The notes beneath the pieces were generated by a model. That model was not told the DNA's origin. It worked only from the letters and a program-made list of their open reading frames with translations, and ran no database searches. A program made the position numbers and the translations under genes. DNA of 64,000 bases from Nocardioides marinus (GTDB lineage Bacteria; Pseudomonadota; Alphaproteobacteria; Rhodobacterales; Rhodobacteraceae). How positions within the stretch are numbered: the stretch's first letter is position 1; every line of letters begins with the position of its first letter. The stretch is taken from positions 62,001 through 126,000 of the forward strand of contig JAHVJD010000004.1 of NCBI GenBank assembly GCA_019801415.1, read 5' to 3'. This document shows positions 28,410 through 37,101 of the stretch, piece after piece.

Positions 28410-29683
28410 TCTCTGTTATGCTGGCGGTGATGCTGATCAACGTGGTGATCGGCCTGCCGCTGTTCCTCAGCCTCATGGCCACCGCCGTTGTGGGCTTTGC
28501 CTTCGTCGGCTTTGATCAGATGAGCCGGATCATGCCGCAGCAGGCGTTCGGCGGCATCGACGCCTTTTCGCTGATGGCGATCCCGCTGTTCATTCTGGCG
28601 GGCAACCTGATGAACAATGGCCAGATGACACCGCGGTTGCTGCGGCTGGCCGACCGGCTGGTGGGCCACCTGCGCGGCGGGCTGGGCCATGTGAACGTGG
28701 TGGCCAGCGTCTTCTTCGCAGGCATCAACGGCTCTGCTGTGGCGGATACTTCGGCGCTGGGAACGCTTCTGGTGCCGGGCATGCGCAAGGCGGGCTTTCC
28801 GGGGCCCTATGCCGCCGGGCTGACCGCCGCCAGTTCACTGATCGGGCCGATCATCCCGCCGTCGATTTTCATGATCCTCTATGCCAGCCAGACCGGCACC
28901 TCTGTCGGCAGCCTGTTCCTCGGTGGCATCCTGCCGGGGCTGGCGCTGGGTGTGGCCTTCATGGGGATGAATGTGGTCTATGCGCGCGCTTATGGCGTGA
29001 CCAAGAACGCCGCCCGCGCGCGCCTGATGGAGATCGCCTGCGCCGCCTATGCGGCGCTGCCGGCGCTGATCGCCCCGGTCATCATCGTCGCCGGGATCGT
29101 ATTCGGCGTGGTGACGCCAACGGAATCCGGTGCGCTGACGGTGGCCTATGTGCTGCTTTGGGGGCTGGCGACCGGCAACCTGAACCTGGCCAGCCTGTGG
29201 GCCTCGCTGCGCGACACCGCGGTGCTGACCTCGGCGGTGTTCGTCATCATTGCAATCTCGTCCATCATCTCCTGGCAGCTGGCCTATGCCGATGCGCCAG
29301 AGGCCTTTGCCGATCTGCTGGCGCCCTTTGCGCATAGCCCGGCGCTGACGCTGGTCGCGATCTCGCTGGTGACCTTCGTGACCGGCATGTTCATGGAGGA
29401 GGTCTCCGCCCTGATGCTGCTGACGCCGATCTTTCTGCCGGTGGCACAGGCGACCGGGATCGATCCGGTGCATCTGGGGATCGTCATCACCCTGAACATC
29501 ACCATCGCGCTGATCACCCCGCCGATGGGCGCCTGCGTCTTTGTCGCCTCGGCCGTGGGCAAGGTTGATATCGCGCGGTTGTTCGTGGCGATCTGGCCGT
29601 TCATCGCGGTGGCGCTTGGCGTGCTGCTGATCATCATCCTGGTGCCGGGCATGACCACCTGGCTGCCTTCGGTTCTGAACTGA
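28406..29683 (+). CDS. TRAP transporter large permease, DctM family
   Basis: A 425-residue membrane protein of about twelve helices that carries the sodium-coupled transport path. Typical stretches are FAGINGSAVADTSALG, LIGPIIPPSIFMILYAS and, near the end, TLNITIALITPPMGACVFV. It is translationally coupled to DctQ and followed after one base by the dipeptidase gene. Confidence 0.94.
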   Translation: MISVMLAVMLINVVIGLPLFLSLMATAVVGFAFVGFDQMSRIMPQQAFGGIDAFSLMAIPLFILAGNLMNNGQMTPRLLRLADRLVGHLRGGLGHVNVVASVFFAGINGSAVADTSALGTLLVPGMRKAGFPGPYAAGLTAASSLIGPIIPPSIFMILYASQTGTSVGSLFLGGILPGLALGVAFMGMNVVYARAYGVTKNAARARLMEIACAAYAALPALIAPVIIVAGIVFGVVTPTESGALTVAYVLLWGLATGNLNLASLWASLRDTAVLTSAVFVIIAISSIISWQLAYADAPEAFADLLAPFAHSPALTLVAISLVTFVTGMFMEEVSALMLLTPIFLPVAQATGIDPVHLGIVITLNITIALITPPMGACVFVASAVGKVDIARLFVAIWPFIAVALGVLLIIILVPGMTTWLPSVLN

Positions 29684-29684
29684 C

Positions 29685-30356
29685 ATGAGTGCAAAGCAGC
29701 AAGAGGCGCTGGACTGGAGCGCGGCGGCGCAGATCGTGCCGGGGACCAGTGAAGAGCCGCTGGTCCCGGCGTCGCCCTGCCCGCATTGGATCACCTGGCC
29801 GGTCTACTACAAACAGGGGCTGGCCGGTGCCTTGCCCGAGGTCTGGCTGCGGCAAGGGGTCTATGATCGGCTGCTCGTGGCCGCCCGGGCGCTGCCCGGG
29901 GATGTGCAGCTGGTGCTGCTGGACGGCTGGCGCCCGAAGTCGGTGCAGATGCAATTGTTCGAGGACATCCGCCAGCAGGTGGCGCTGGACAATCCCGGCC
30001 TCGAGGCTGCGGAGGTCGAGCGCATCACCCTGCAGTTCGCGGCGCGGCCCTCGGATGACCGGCAAAGCCCCAGCCCGCATATTACCGGCGGTTCCGTGGA
30101 TGTTACGCTGGCGGACCGCGAGGGGCGGATGCTGAACATGGGCAGCCGGTTCGACGAACCCAGTGAACGCAGCTGGACCGCCGCGGATGTCGGTGCGGCA
30201 CAGCGGCAGCGTCGGCGCATGCTGGCGGACGCGATGGGGCAGGCGGGCTTTACCAACCTGCCCAGCGAATGGTGGCATTTCGATTACGGCAACTGGGTCT
30301 GGGCCTGGTACAGCGACCAGCCTGCCGCCCTTTATGGTCCGGCGTCACTGGCCTGA
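29685..30356 (+). CDS. VanX-like D-alanyl-D-alanine dipeptidase (peptidase M15D)
   Basis: A 223-residue zinc peptidase of the VanX/DdpX type, which hydrolyses D-Ala-D-Ala. Zinc ligands are visible as H132 and D139 in SPHITGGSVDVTL and H198 in EWWHFDYG, with the catalytic E195. The substrate-contacting arginine is in LLDGWRP. No signal peptide is present, so it works in the cytoplasm on imported dipeptides. It starts one base after DctM, making it part of the TRAP operon. This is most likely nutrient scavenging rather than vancomycin resistance, since no vanH, vanA or vanRS genes are nearby. Confidence 0.85.
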   Translation: MSAKQQEALDWSAAAQIVPGTSEEPLVPASPCPHWITWPVYYKQGLAGALPEVWLRQGVYDRLLVAARALPGDVQLVLLDGWRPKSVQMQLFEDIRQQVALDNPGLEAAEVERITLQFAARPSDDRQSPSPHITGGSVDVTLADREGRMLNMGSRFDEPSERSWTAADVGAAQRQRRRMLADAMGQAGFTNLPSEWWHFDYGNWVWAWYSDQPAALYGPASLA

Positions 30357-30393
30357 TGGCCTGACCGTCCGGCTTTCGGTCTGCTGAGCTTTA

Positions 30394-30428
30394 CGGGCGC
30401 CCGCACTGCTGCGGGCGCCCGTTCTTTT
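30394..30428 (+). terminator. Rho-independent terminator of the TRAP/dipeptidase operon
   Basis: A perfect 12-bp stem, CGGGCGCCCGCA with TGCGGGCGCCCG, and a CTGC loop are followed by TTCTTTT. It lies 38 nt after the dipeptidase stop and just before the convergent TRAP permease end, so it may also limit read-through from the other side. Confidence 0.92.
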
Positions 30429-30437
30429 GGTCCGGTC

Positions 30438-32222
30438 TCAGATCCACAAACCAGAGAAGATAACCGCCAGACCAGCAGCGCAGAAGCTGATCGTCGGCAG
30501 CGGTTTGCGCGCGCCAATCAGCCCGGTGGAAACCAGGGTCAGCCCGACGGCCATCCGCACGAGGTCGCTCAGCGCCGCCAGTGGCGCGGTTGCAAGGTTC
30601 AGAAGGTCCGGATTGGCGACCATCCCCAGCGGGATCAGGTACAGGCCGACCCCCAGCGACATCGCGGTCAGCGCCACTTTCAGCCAGCTCTCGCCGATCA
30701 TGCCCGCCGCGATGAAGACCGCGCCGCAGACCGGCGGGGTGATGGTGGACAGAAGCGCGAACCAGAACACGAAGAGATGCGCCTGCAGCGGTTCCAGCCC
30801 CAGCTGGGTCAGCGCAGGACCGGCAACCGACACGCAGATCACGTAAGCCGCAGTGGTCGGCACCTCCATGCCCAGCACCAGGCAGGCAATGGCGGTCAGG
30901 ATCAGCGAGGGCCACAGCAGCCCGCCGGAGCCCTGGATGATCAGCGAGGTGATCTTGACACCCAGACCGGTGATCGACAGTACCCCGATGATGATCGAGG
31001 CGCAGAGGATGATGGCCGCGATCATCGAGACCTGCCGCGCCGCGTTCAGCAGCGCATTCGCGGCGCGCTCGGCGATCTGCTGCCTGTCGAATGTCAGCTG
31101 CCCGTTGAACAGCAGCAGGCCCGCACCCGCGATCACCGCCAGCGCGGCGGCGTATTCGGGGGTGAAGCCGGCGCCGAACATCGCCCAGAGCAGCACGCTG
31201 AAGGGCACCAGGAAGAACAGCGAGGTCACGATCACGTCGCGGCGCTTGGGGCGGTCCTCCTCGGGCACGCCTTTCAGGTCGAACCGGCGGTTGTAGGCGT
31301 TGATGCCGACCCAGACGGCCAGGAAATACAGCAGGGCAGGCAGGAACGCCGCCGCCATGATCGAGGTGTAGGGCACGCCCGTCAGCTCGACCATCACGAA
31401 GGCGCCGGCCCCCATCAGCGGTGGCATGATCTGCCCGCCGGAGGAGGCCACCGCCTCGACCGCTGCCGCAAGGCGCTTGGGGTAGCCCAGCCGTGTCATC
31501 GCGGGCATGGTGATCGCCCCGGTCGAGGCCACATTGGCCGAGGCTGAGCCGGAGATCGAGCCAAACAGCGCCGAGGAGATAACCGACACCTTGGCCGCAC
31601 CGCCCTTGAGCCGCCCGGCGGCCGCGCCCGCGACATTCATGAAACCCTGTCCGGCCTCACCCGCGTTGAGCACCGCGCCGAAGATCACGAAGATCGACAC
31701 GACACCCACGGAAACCCCGGTGAGCGAGCCCCAGATGCCGCCCTCGGCAATGGTCAGCGTGCCGAGGAAGCTTTGCAAGGGCGTGCCGGAATGGCCGAAT
31801 TCGCCGGGGATATGCTGGCCGAACAGCCCGTACAGCAGCGCCAGAGCCGCCACCACCGGCAGCGGCCAGCCGATGGCGCGGCGGGCGGTTTCCAGCACCA
31901 CCGCCAGCAGCAGCAGCGCGATGACCTCCTGCAGGCGTCCCTCAAGAAACCCGTACTGATCCCCCAGCGCATCCGCGTTCATGGCCACCCAGATCGCCGC
32001 CGAACAGCCCAGCACCGCAAGTACAATGCCGGACCACAGTTGCCCGCGGTGCGTGACCCCGTACACCAGCGCGAAGGGCAGGATGAAGGCCATATGCAGC
32101 GGACGGCTGACAAGATTCGGCACGATGCCTGCAAAGACCAGCGCCAGGTGGTAGCCGACAAGGGCCGCCGCCAGCAGCAGCCAGAAACCGCCCACGAGGC
32201 GGTGTTTGGAAAGGAGTGTCAT
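30438..32222 (-). CDS. TRAP transporter fused 4TM/12TM permease (TAXI type)
   Basis: A 594-residue fused TRAP permease. Four helices of the small-subunit part occupy the first 150 residues; the DctM-like part follows, with GSISGSASANVASTGAITM, SSGGQIMPPLMGAGAFVM and the later GMEVPTTAAYVI repeat. It lies 77 nt after its receptor gene, with a stable stem-loop in the gap. This is a separate system from the TAXI-TRAP at 19-21 kb. Confidence 0.91.
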   Translation of the reverse strand: MTLLSKHRLVGGFWLLLAAALVGYHLALVFAGIVPNLVSRPLHMAFILPFALVYGVTHRGQLWSGIVLAVLGCSAAIWVAMNADALGDQYGFLEGRLQEVIALLLLAVVLETARRAIGWPLPVVAALALLYGLFGQHIPGEFGHSGTPLQSFLGTLTIAEGGIWGSLTGVSVGVVSIFVIFGAVLNAGEAGQGFMNVAGAAAGRLKGGAAKVSVISSALFGSISGSASANVASTGAITMPAMTRLGYPKRLAAAVEAVASSGGQIMPPLMGAGAFVMVELTGVPYTSIMAAAFLPALLYFLAVWVGINAYNRRFDLKGVPEEDRPKRRDVIVTSLFFLVPFSVLLWAMFGAGFTPEYAAALAVIAGAGLLLFNGQLTFDRQQIAERAANALLNAARQVSMIAAIILCASIIIGVLSITGLGVKITSLIIQGSGGLLWPSLILTAIACLVLGMEVPTTAAYVICVSVAGPALTQLGLEPLQAHLFVFWFALLSTITPPVCGAVFIAAGMIGESWLKVALTAMSLGVGLYLIPLGMVANPDLLNLATAPLAALSDLVRMAVGLTLVSTGLIGARKPLPTISFCAAGLAVIFSGLWI

Positions 32223-32245
32223 CGGGGGAATTCCAGAAATGAATT

Positions 32246-32284
32246 GGCCCCGCCCGGCCCAGGACGGGCGCAGCGTGCGGGGCC
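32246..32284 (-). other. Stem-loop between TAXI receptor and permease genes
   Basis: Perfect 8-bp arms GGCCCCGC (32246-32253) and GCGGGGCC (32277-32284) have a GC-rich interior. No T tract follows on the minus strand. It probably stabilises the abundant upstream receptor mRNA relative to the permease message. Confidence 0.5.
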
Positions 32285-32299
32285 GGTTCAGGTTGCGGC

Positions 32300-33259
32300 T
32301 TACTTCTGGGCGTCGCTCAGCGCGATGCCGACCTCTTCGTAGTAGCGGATGGCGCCGGGGTGCAGCTTGGTGCTGATATGCGTCATCAGCTCAGGCGTGA
32401 CGCCGTTCCACCAGGGCGAGACATCGGCCATCTTTGCCTTCTGCTCCCAGAAGGTGCGGGTCAGCGCATAGGCCGTGTCGGCGTCCATCTTGGTGGTGGT
32501 GAAGGCGGCCACCGGCAGCGAGGTGGTGGTGATGTCCTCATCCTGTCCGGCGTAGGTACCCGCCGGGATCACCAGCGTTGCGCGCTTGGTTTCGGCGATC
32601 TCTTCCGCGCTCAGCGACAGCACGGTAACGGGGGTGGAGGCGGCGGCCTCGACCACGTTCGGCGCCGGGAAGGAGCCAGCGGTCACAAAGGCGTCGATCT
32701 GGCCGTTTTTCAGCGCCGCGACCGCGTTGGACAGTTCCGCCTCTGCGATCTTGACCGAGTCCGCCAGTCCGAAGAGCGACAGGTATTTCTCGCCTTCGCG
32801 CGCGCCGAAGGAGCCCTTGCCGAGCAGGATCGTCTTGCCTTCCAGATCCTTCAGGGTGCCGGTGCCATCCTGACCCGCCATCACGAAATGCATCGTCAGC
32901 GAGGGGATCGGGAACAGGGCGCGGATCTCGTCGAACTGCGGCGCGCTGCGGTCCTTGAACGGGCCCTTGCCCTCCTGCGCGAGGCCGATCAGCGCGGGCG
33001 GCGTGGTGAACACATAATCACCGCCGCGGGCGCGCACTTCCATCACGTTCTGGGTCGAACCCTGGCTTTCTTCGACGGTGACGATGATATCGCCGTTGGT
33101 GCCGGCTTTCATCGCTTCGGCCAGCTCCACGCCCATCTGATAATAGGAAGAGCCACTCTTGGCGGATTTATAGGTGACGCGCGTTTCCGCCGCGGCGCCC
33201 TGGGCCATCAGCAGGCCAGCGGCCAGCGCGGCGCCGACAATGCGTTGAAACTTGGACAT
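32300..33259 (-). CDS. TAXI-family TRAP transporter solute-binding protein
   Basis: A 319-residue periplasmic receptor with a standard signal peptide (about 1-24, cleaved after GAAA). The mature start YKSAKSGSSYYQMGVELAEAM and the later GKGSFGAREGEKYL stretch are TAXI-type. It is first in a two-gene operon with the fused permease. No catabolic gene or regulator is attached, so the ligand cannot be guessed. Confidence 0.89.
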   Translation of the reverse strand: MSKFQRIVGAALAAGLLMAQGAAAETRVTYKSAKSGSSYYQMGVELAEAMKAGTNGDIIVTVEESQGSTQNVMEVRARGGDYVFTTPPALIGLAQEGKGPFKDRSAPQFDEIRALFPIPSLTMHFVMAGQDGTGTLKDLEGKTILLGKGSFGAREGEKYLSLFGLADSVKIAEAELSNAVAALKNGQIDAFVTAGSFPAPNVVEAAASTPVTVLSLSAEEIAETKRATLVIPAGTYAGQDEDITTTSLPVAAFTTTKMDADTAYALTRTFWEQKAKMADVSPWWNGVTPELMTHISTKLHPGAIRYYEEVGIALSDAQK

Positions 33260-33459
33260 GGTGGTACTCTCCCTTGCAGATCCGGTAACATCCTTGCTGC
33301 TGTAAATGACGCCGCGCGGCTCCCCGCGTCAACCGCAAGAGCGCCGTGGAGACCGGCAAATCGCCCCCTTCACAGCGGGCAATCACGGGTGCGCGGGGCG
33401 GCAGGTGATTTTGTGCGTGATGCGCGCGAATGGCGGGCCGGAAGGGCGCGTTGCCAGCT

Positions 33460-33487
33460 AAAAAAACGGGGCCGCGTGCGGCCCCGT
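33460..33487 (-). terminator. Rho-independent terminator of the dipeptide ABC operon (minus strand)
   Basis: On the minus strand, a 10-bp stem (ACGGGGCCGC in plus orientation with GCGGCCCCGT) runs into a tract of seven T's at the 33460-33466 end. It follows the stop of the last ATPase gene by 34 nt. The apical two bases leave a tight loop, so the top pair probably opens. Confidence 0.88.
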
Positions 33488-33521
33488 CTATCTGGTTTCA
33501 CCTCTGCCGAGGACTGAGAGG

Positions 33522-34277
33522 TCAGGCCACCCGGTTTACAGAAGCCTGCAGCAGCTGGCTGGTGTAGCCGTGTTTGGTGCGGCCTGCGCGCATGTCCTCG
33601 ATGCTGATGATCTCGACGATCTCGCCGTTGCGCATCACCGCCGCCTGGTCGCACATATGCGCAACCACGGCGAGGTCGTGCGACACCATCACATAGGTCA
33701 GCCCGTGCTCGGCGCGCAGATCGCTGAGCAGGTTCAGGATCTCGGCCTGCACCGACACGTCCAGTGCCGAGGTGGGTTCATCCAGCAGCAGGATCTGCGG
33801 TTCGGACGCTAGTGCGCGCGCGATGGCCACCCGCTGGCGCTGGCCGCCGGACAGCTGGTGCGGATAGCGGAAGCGGAACGCCGGGCCGAGGCCCACGTCC
33901 TGCAACAGCCGTTCGATCCGGCTGTTGATGTCGCTGAACCCATGCAGTTGCAGCGTCTCGGTCAGCACCTGGTCCACCGACTGGCGCGGATGCAGCGAGG
34001 CATAGGGATCCTGGAACACCATCTGCACGGTCTTGTAGAAAGTCCGGTCGCGCTTGCGGTCCAGTTCCCTGCCCGCGACGCTCATGTGGCCCTCCCACTG
34101 CGGGGCGAGGCCGGTCAGCGCCTTCAGGATGGTCGATTTGCCAGAGCCGCTTTCCCCCACCAGGCCAAAGCTTGCGCCCTTTTCGACCGTGAAGCTGGCG
34201 GATTTCACCGCCTGGAACAGGTCGTGGTGGTCGCCGAAATAGACGCTGAGGTCGTTGATCTCCAAAGCTGCTGTCAT
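33522..34277 (-). CDS. Dipeptide/oligopeptide ABC importer ATPase (DppF/OppF type)
   Basis: A 251-residue ABC ATPase with Walker [10 protein letters not shown] (about residues 39-47), signature [15 protein letters not shown], Walker [13 protein letters not shown] and H-loop SHD. The C-terminal oligopeptide-ABC extension with clustered cysteines seen in full-length DppF is absent, so it is a short form. It overlaps the preceding ATPase gene by 4 nt and is the last gene of the operon. Confidence 0.9.
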   Translation of the reverse strand: MTAALEINDLSVYFGDHHDLFQAVKSASFTVEKGASFGLVGESGSGKSTILKALTGLAPQWEGHMSVAGRELDRKRDRTFYKTVQMVFQDPYASLHPRQSVDQVLTETLQLHGFSDINSRIERLLQDVGLGPAFRFRYPHQLSGGQRQRVAIARALASEPQILLLDEPTSALDVSVQAEILNLLSDLRAEHGLTYVMVSHDLAVVAHMCDQAAVMRNGEIVEIISIEDMRAGRTKHGYTSQLLQASVNRVA

Positions 34278-35131
34278 GTTCCGGTCTCCACGCTGGGGGC
34301 GTCGCGCCAGGCCGGATCGCGGTTCAGAACCTCAAGCCGTTTGCGCGGTGCGTCGAATTGGGGCAGGGAGCCGAGCAGCCCCTGGGTGTAGGGGTGCTGG
34401 GCCTGATGCAGCTTGTCCGCATCGCAGACCTCGACCACGCGGCCGGCATACATGATCAGCACTCGGTCGCAAAACTGTGACACCAGGTTCAAATCGTGGC
34501 TGATGAAGATCAGCCCCATGCCGCGGTCTTTGACCAGCTTGTCCATGATGGACAGCACCTGCCCCTGCACGGACACATCCAGCGCCGAGGTGGGTTCATC
34601 CGCAATCAGGATTTCCGGGTTCGGAATCAGCATCATGGCGATCATGATCCGCTGGCCCATGCCGCCCGACATCTCGTGCGGATAGGCTTTCATCACCCGC
34701 TCGGGCTCGCGGATCGATACCGCCTCCAGCATCTCCAGCGCCTTGGCGCGGGCCTCGGCCTTGCTGGCGCGGCTGTGCAGCCGGTAGGCCTCGATGATCT
34801 GGTCGCCGATGGTCATCACCGGGTTCAGCGAGAACTTGGGGTCCTGCATCACCATGGAAATTTGCTTGCCGCGCACGGCCCGCATCTGCCGTTCCGGCAG
34901 ATCCAGCAGGTTCTGCCCATGCAGCGAGATGTGGTCAGCCTCGATCATGCCGGGCTTGCGGATCAGCTGCAGGATGGCGCGGCCGGTCATAGATTTGCCG
35001 GAGCCGCTTTCGCCGACGATGCCCAGCCGCTCCTTGCCGAGCGAGAAGCTGACCCCGCGCACGGCGTCAAAAATACCGTTGCGGGTGGGAAATTTCACCC
35101 AGAGGTTCTTTACGTCCAGAAGCGTGCTCAT
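34274..35131 (-). CDS. Dipeptide/oligopeptide ABC importer ATPase (DppD/OppD type)
   Basis: A 285-residue ABC ATPase with Walker [10 protein letters not shown] (about 38-46), a signature variant MSGGMGQRIMIAMML, Walker [13 protein letters not shown] and H-loop SHD. Signature glutamine variants of this kind (MSGG-M) are usual in DppD. It heterodimerises with the adjacent short ATPase. It overlaps both neighbours by 4 nt (ATGA). Confidence 0.91.
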   Translation of the reverse strand: MSTLLDVKNLWVKFPTRNGIFDAVRGVSFSLGKERLGIVGESGSGKSMTGRAILQLIRKPGMIEADHISLHGQNLLDLPERQMRAVRGKQISMVMQDPKFSLNPVMTIGDQIIEAYRLHSRASKAEARAKALEMLEAVSIREPERVMKAYPHEMSGGMGQRIMIAMMLIPNPEILIADEPTSALDVSVQGQVLSIMDKLVKDRGMGLIFISHDLNLVSQFCDRVLIMYAGRVVEVCDADKLHQAQHPYTQGLLGSLPQFDAPRKRLEVLNRDPAWRDAPSVETGT

Positions 35132-36045
35132 GAGGTGCTGTCCTTCGGATCCAGCACATCGCGCAGCCCGTCACCCAACAGGTTGAAGGCCAGCGAAACG
35201 GCAAAGATGGCAAGGCCGGGCATGGTTGCAACCCACCAGTAGTCCAGGATGAAGCGGCGTCCTTCAGATATCATCGCGCCCCATTCCGGGCTGGGCGGCT
35301 GCGCGCCCAGGCCAAGGAAGCCAAGGCCCGCGGCGGCCAGGATGATGCCTGCCATGTCTAGCGTCACCCGCACGATCAGCGAAGAAATACACAGCGGCCA
35401 GATGTGTTTGATGATGATGCGCAAGGGGCCCGCGCCCTGCAGGCGGATGGCGCTGATGTAATCCGACGAGCGGATGGTCAGCGTCTCGGCCCGTGCCATG
35501 CGCGCATAGGGCGGCCAGGCGGTCAGGCTGATTGCCAGCACCGCGTTTTCGATCCCGGCGCCAAGCGCGGCCACAAAAGCCAGCGCCAACACCAGCCGCG
35601 GAAAGGCGAGAAAGATATCGGTGATGCGCATCAGCACCATATCGGTCACCCCGCCGGCATAGCCGGAAATGGTGCCGACCAGCAGCCCCGCCACCGGTGC
35701 AATCAGTGCCACCAGCGCCACGATATACAACGTGATCCGCGCGCCGTGGATCAGGCGGCTGAGGATGTCGCGCCCCAGCGAGTCGGTGCCAAGGAGATGC
35801 CCCTCGGTGCCGAGGGGCTGCAGCCGGTTGCCGAGATCCTGAACAAAGGGATCATGCGGCGCGATCCAGGGCGCAAAGGCGGCGATCAGCACCAGCGCCA
35901 AAATGATGGCAAGGCCTGCCATCGCCATGTGGTTGGATTTGAGCGAGAGCCAGCCCTTGTAGAAGGCGGCCCAGCGGGCCTGGCGGCGCGAGGCCGGGGT
36001 CTCCGACGTGAGCCAGGCGTGCAGTGAAGTTGGCTGGCTGCTCAT
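35128..36045 (-). CDS. Dipeptide/oligopeptide ABC importer permease (DppC type)
   Basis: A 305-residue permease with an N-terminal cytoplasmic stretch, six membrane helices, the GTDSLGRDILSRLIHGAR segment typical of DppC/OppC and an EAA-type loop RAETLTIRSSDYISAIRLQG near residue 205. It is coupled to the DppB-type gene by a 4-nt overlap. Confidence 0.92.
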   Translation of the reverse strand: MSSQPTSLHAWLTSETPASRRQARWAAFYKGWLSLKSNHMAMAGLAIILALVLIAAFAPWIAPHDPFVQDLGNRLQPLGTEGHLLGTDSLGRDILSRLIHGARITLYIVALVALIAPVAGLLVGTISGYAGGVTDMVLMRITDIFLAFPRLVLALAFVAALGAGIENAVLAISLTAWPPYARMARAETLTIRSSDYISAIRLQGAGPLRIIIKHIWPLCISSLIVRVTLDMAGIILAAAGLGFLGLGAQPPSPEWGAMISEGRRFILDYWWVATMPGLAIFAVSLAFNLLGDGLRDVLDPKDSTS

Positions 36046-37100
36046 TTGGACCTCGGGTCAAAGACTTTATACAGAAGATCGGAAAAGACGTTCAGGCAGA
36101 TGAACACAAGGCCCACTATAACCGTGCCGCCCAGCACCGCGTTCATGTCCGCGGACAAAAGCGCCGTGGTGATGTAGCTGCCGATCCCGGGCCAAGAGAA
36201 GATGATCTCTGTCAGCACCGAGCCTTCGAGCAGGTTGGCATAGGACAGCGCGATGACGGTGATCAGCTGCACCCGGATGTTCCTGAACGCATGGGTCCAG
36301 ATCACCGCCCATTCGCTCATCCCCTTGACCCGGGCGGTGGTGACATATTCCGCCGACAGCTGTTCCAGCATGAACGACCGCGTCATCCGGCTGATATAGG
36401 CAAGGCTGTAGTAGCCCAGCAGCGAGGCGGGCAGGATGATGTGGGAAAACGCATCCCAGAAGGCGCCCCAGTCGCCCGCGATGAGCGAATCCAGCAGGAT
36501 CATGCCGGTGACGGAGGGGATCATGTCCTCGTAGAAGATGCCCTGCCGCCCCGGTCCGCCGACCCAGCCCAGGATGCCGTAGAACACCAGCAGGCCCATC
36601 AGCCCGAGCCAGAAGATCGGCATCGAGTAGCCCACCAGCGCCACAACGCGGGCGATCTGGTCGATCCAGGAACCGCGGCGCACCGCCGCCATCACGCCCA
36701 GCGGCACCCCCAGCACGCAGCCAAGGAAGATGCCGATGGTGGCCAGTTCAAAGGTCGCGGGAAAGACGCGGGCGATGTCTTCGGCCACCGGGCGCGCGGT
36801 CAGCAGCGAGGTTCCGAAATCGCCGCGCAGCACATCCGCGACATAATAGAAAAATTGCACGATCAGCGGCTTGTCGAGGCCCAGCTCGAGGAAGACCGCC
36901 TCATATTGCTCCTGGCTCGCGCGTTCGCCGACCACGGCCAGCACCGGGTCGATCGGCATCACCCGCCCGATCAGGAAGGTGACGAACAGAAGACCCAGCA
37001 TGGTAATCGAAATGGAGAAGAGGGAGACAATCAGCCCTCGCACCCAGTGGGGAAGAGGCAGCCGGGGCTGCCTCTTCACAAAGTTACGTTGCATTTGCAT
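36042..37100 (-). CDS. Dipeptide/oligopeptide ABC importer permease (DppB type)
   Basis: A 352-residue permease with six membrane helices, a large first periplasmic loop and the loop SAEYVTTARVKGMSEWAVIW that contacts the ATPase. It begins one base after the stop of the receptor gene. The two in-frame ATG codons at the start (MQMQR) make the exact start uncertain by two codons. Confidence 0.92.
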   Translation of the reverse strand: MQMQRNFVKRQPRLPLPHWVRGLIVSLFSISITMLGLLFVTFLIGRVMPIDPVLAVVGERASQEQYEAVFLELGLDKPLIVQFFYYVADVLRGDFGTSLLTARPVAEDIARVFPATFELATIGIFLGCVLGVPLGVMAAVRRGSWIDQIARVVALVGYSMPIFWLGLMGLLVFYGILGWVGGPGRQGIFYEDMIPSVTGMILLDSLIAGDWGAFWDAFSHIILPASLLGYYSLAYISRMTRSFMLEQLSAEYVTTARVKGMSEWAVIWTHAFRNIRVQLITVIALSYANLLEGSVLTEIIFSWPGIGSYITTALLSADMNAVLGGTVIVGLVFICLNVFSDLLYKVFDPRSK

Positions 37101-37101
37101 C

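Noticed and set aside
29685-30356. The VanX-like gene as glycopeptide resistance
   Set aside because: No vanH, vanA, vanR or vanS homologues lie nearby, the host is Gram-negative, and the gene is fused into a TRAP uptake operon.
30394-30428. The same hairpin as the main terminator of the minus-strand TAXI permease
   Set aside because: The minus-strand side lacks a T tract after the stem, so it is assigned to the plus-strand operon only.
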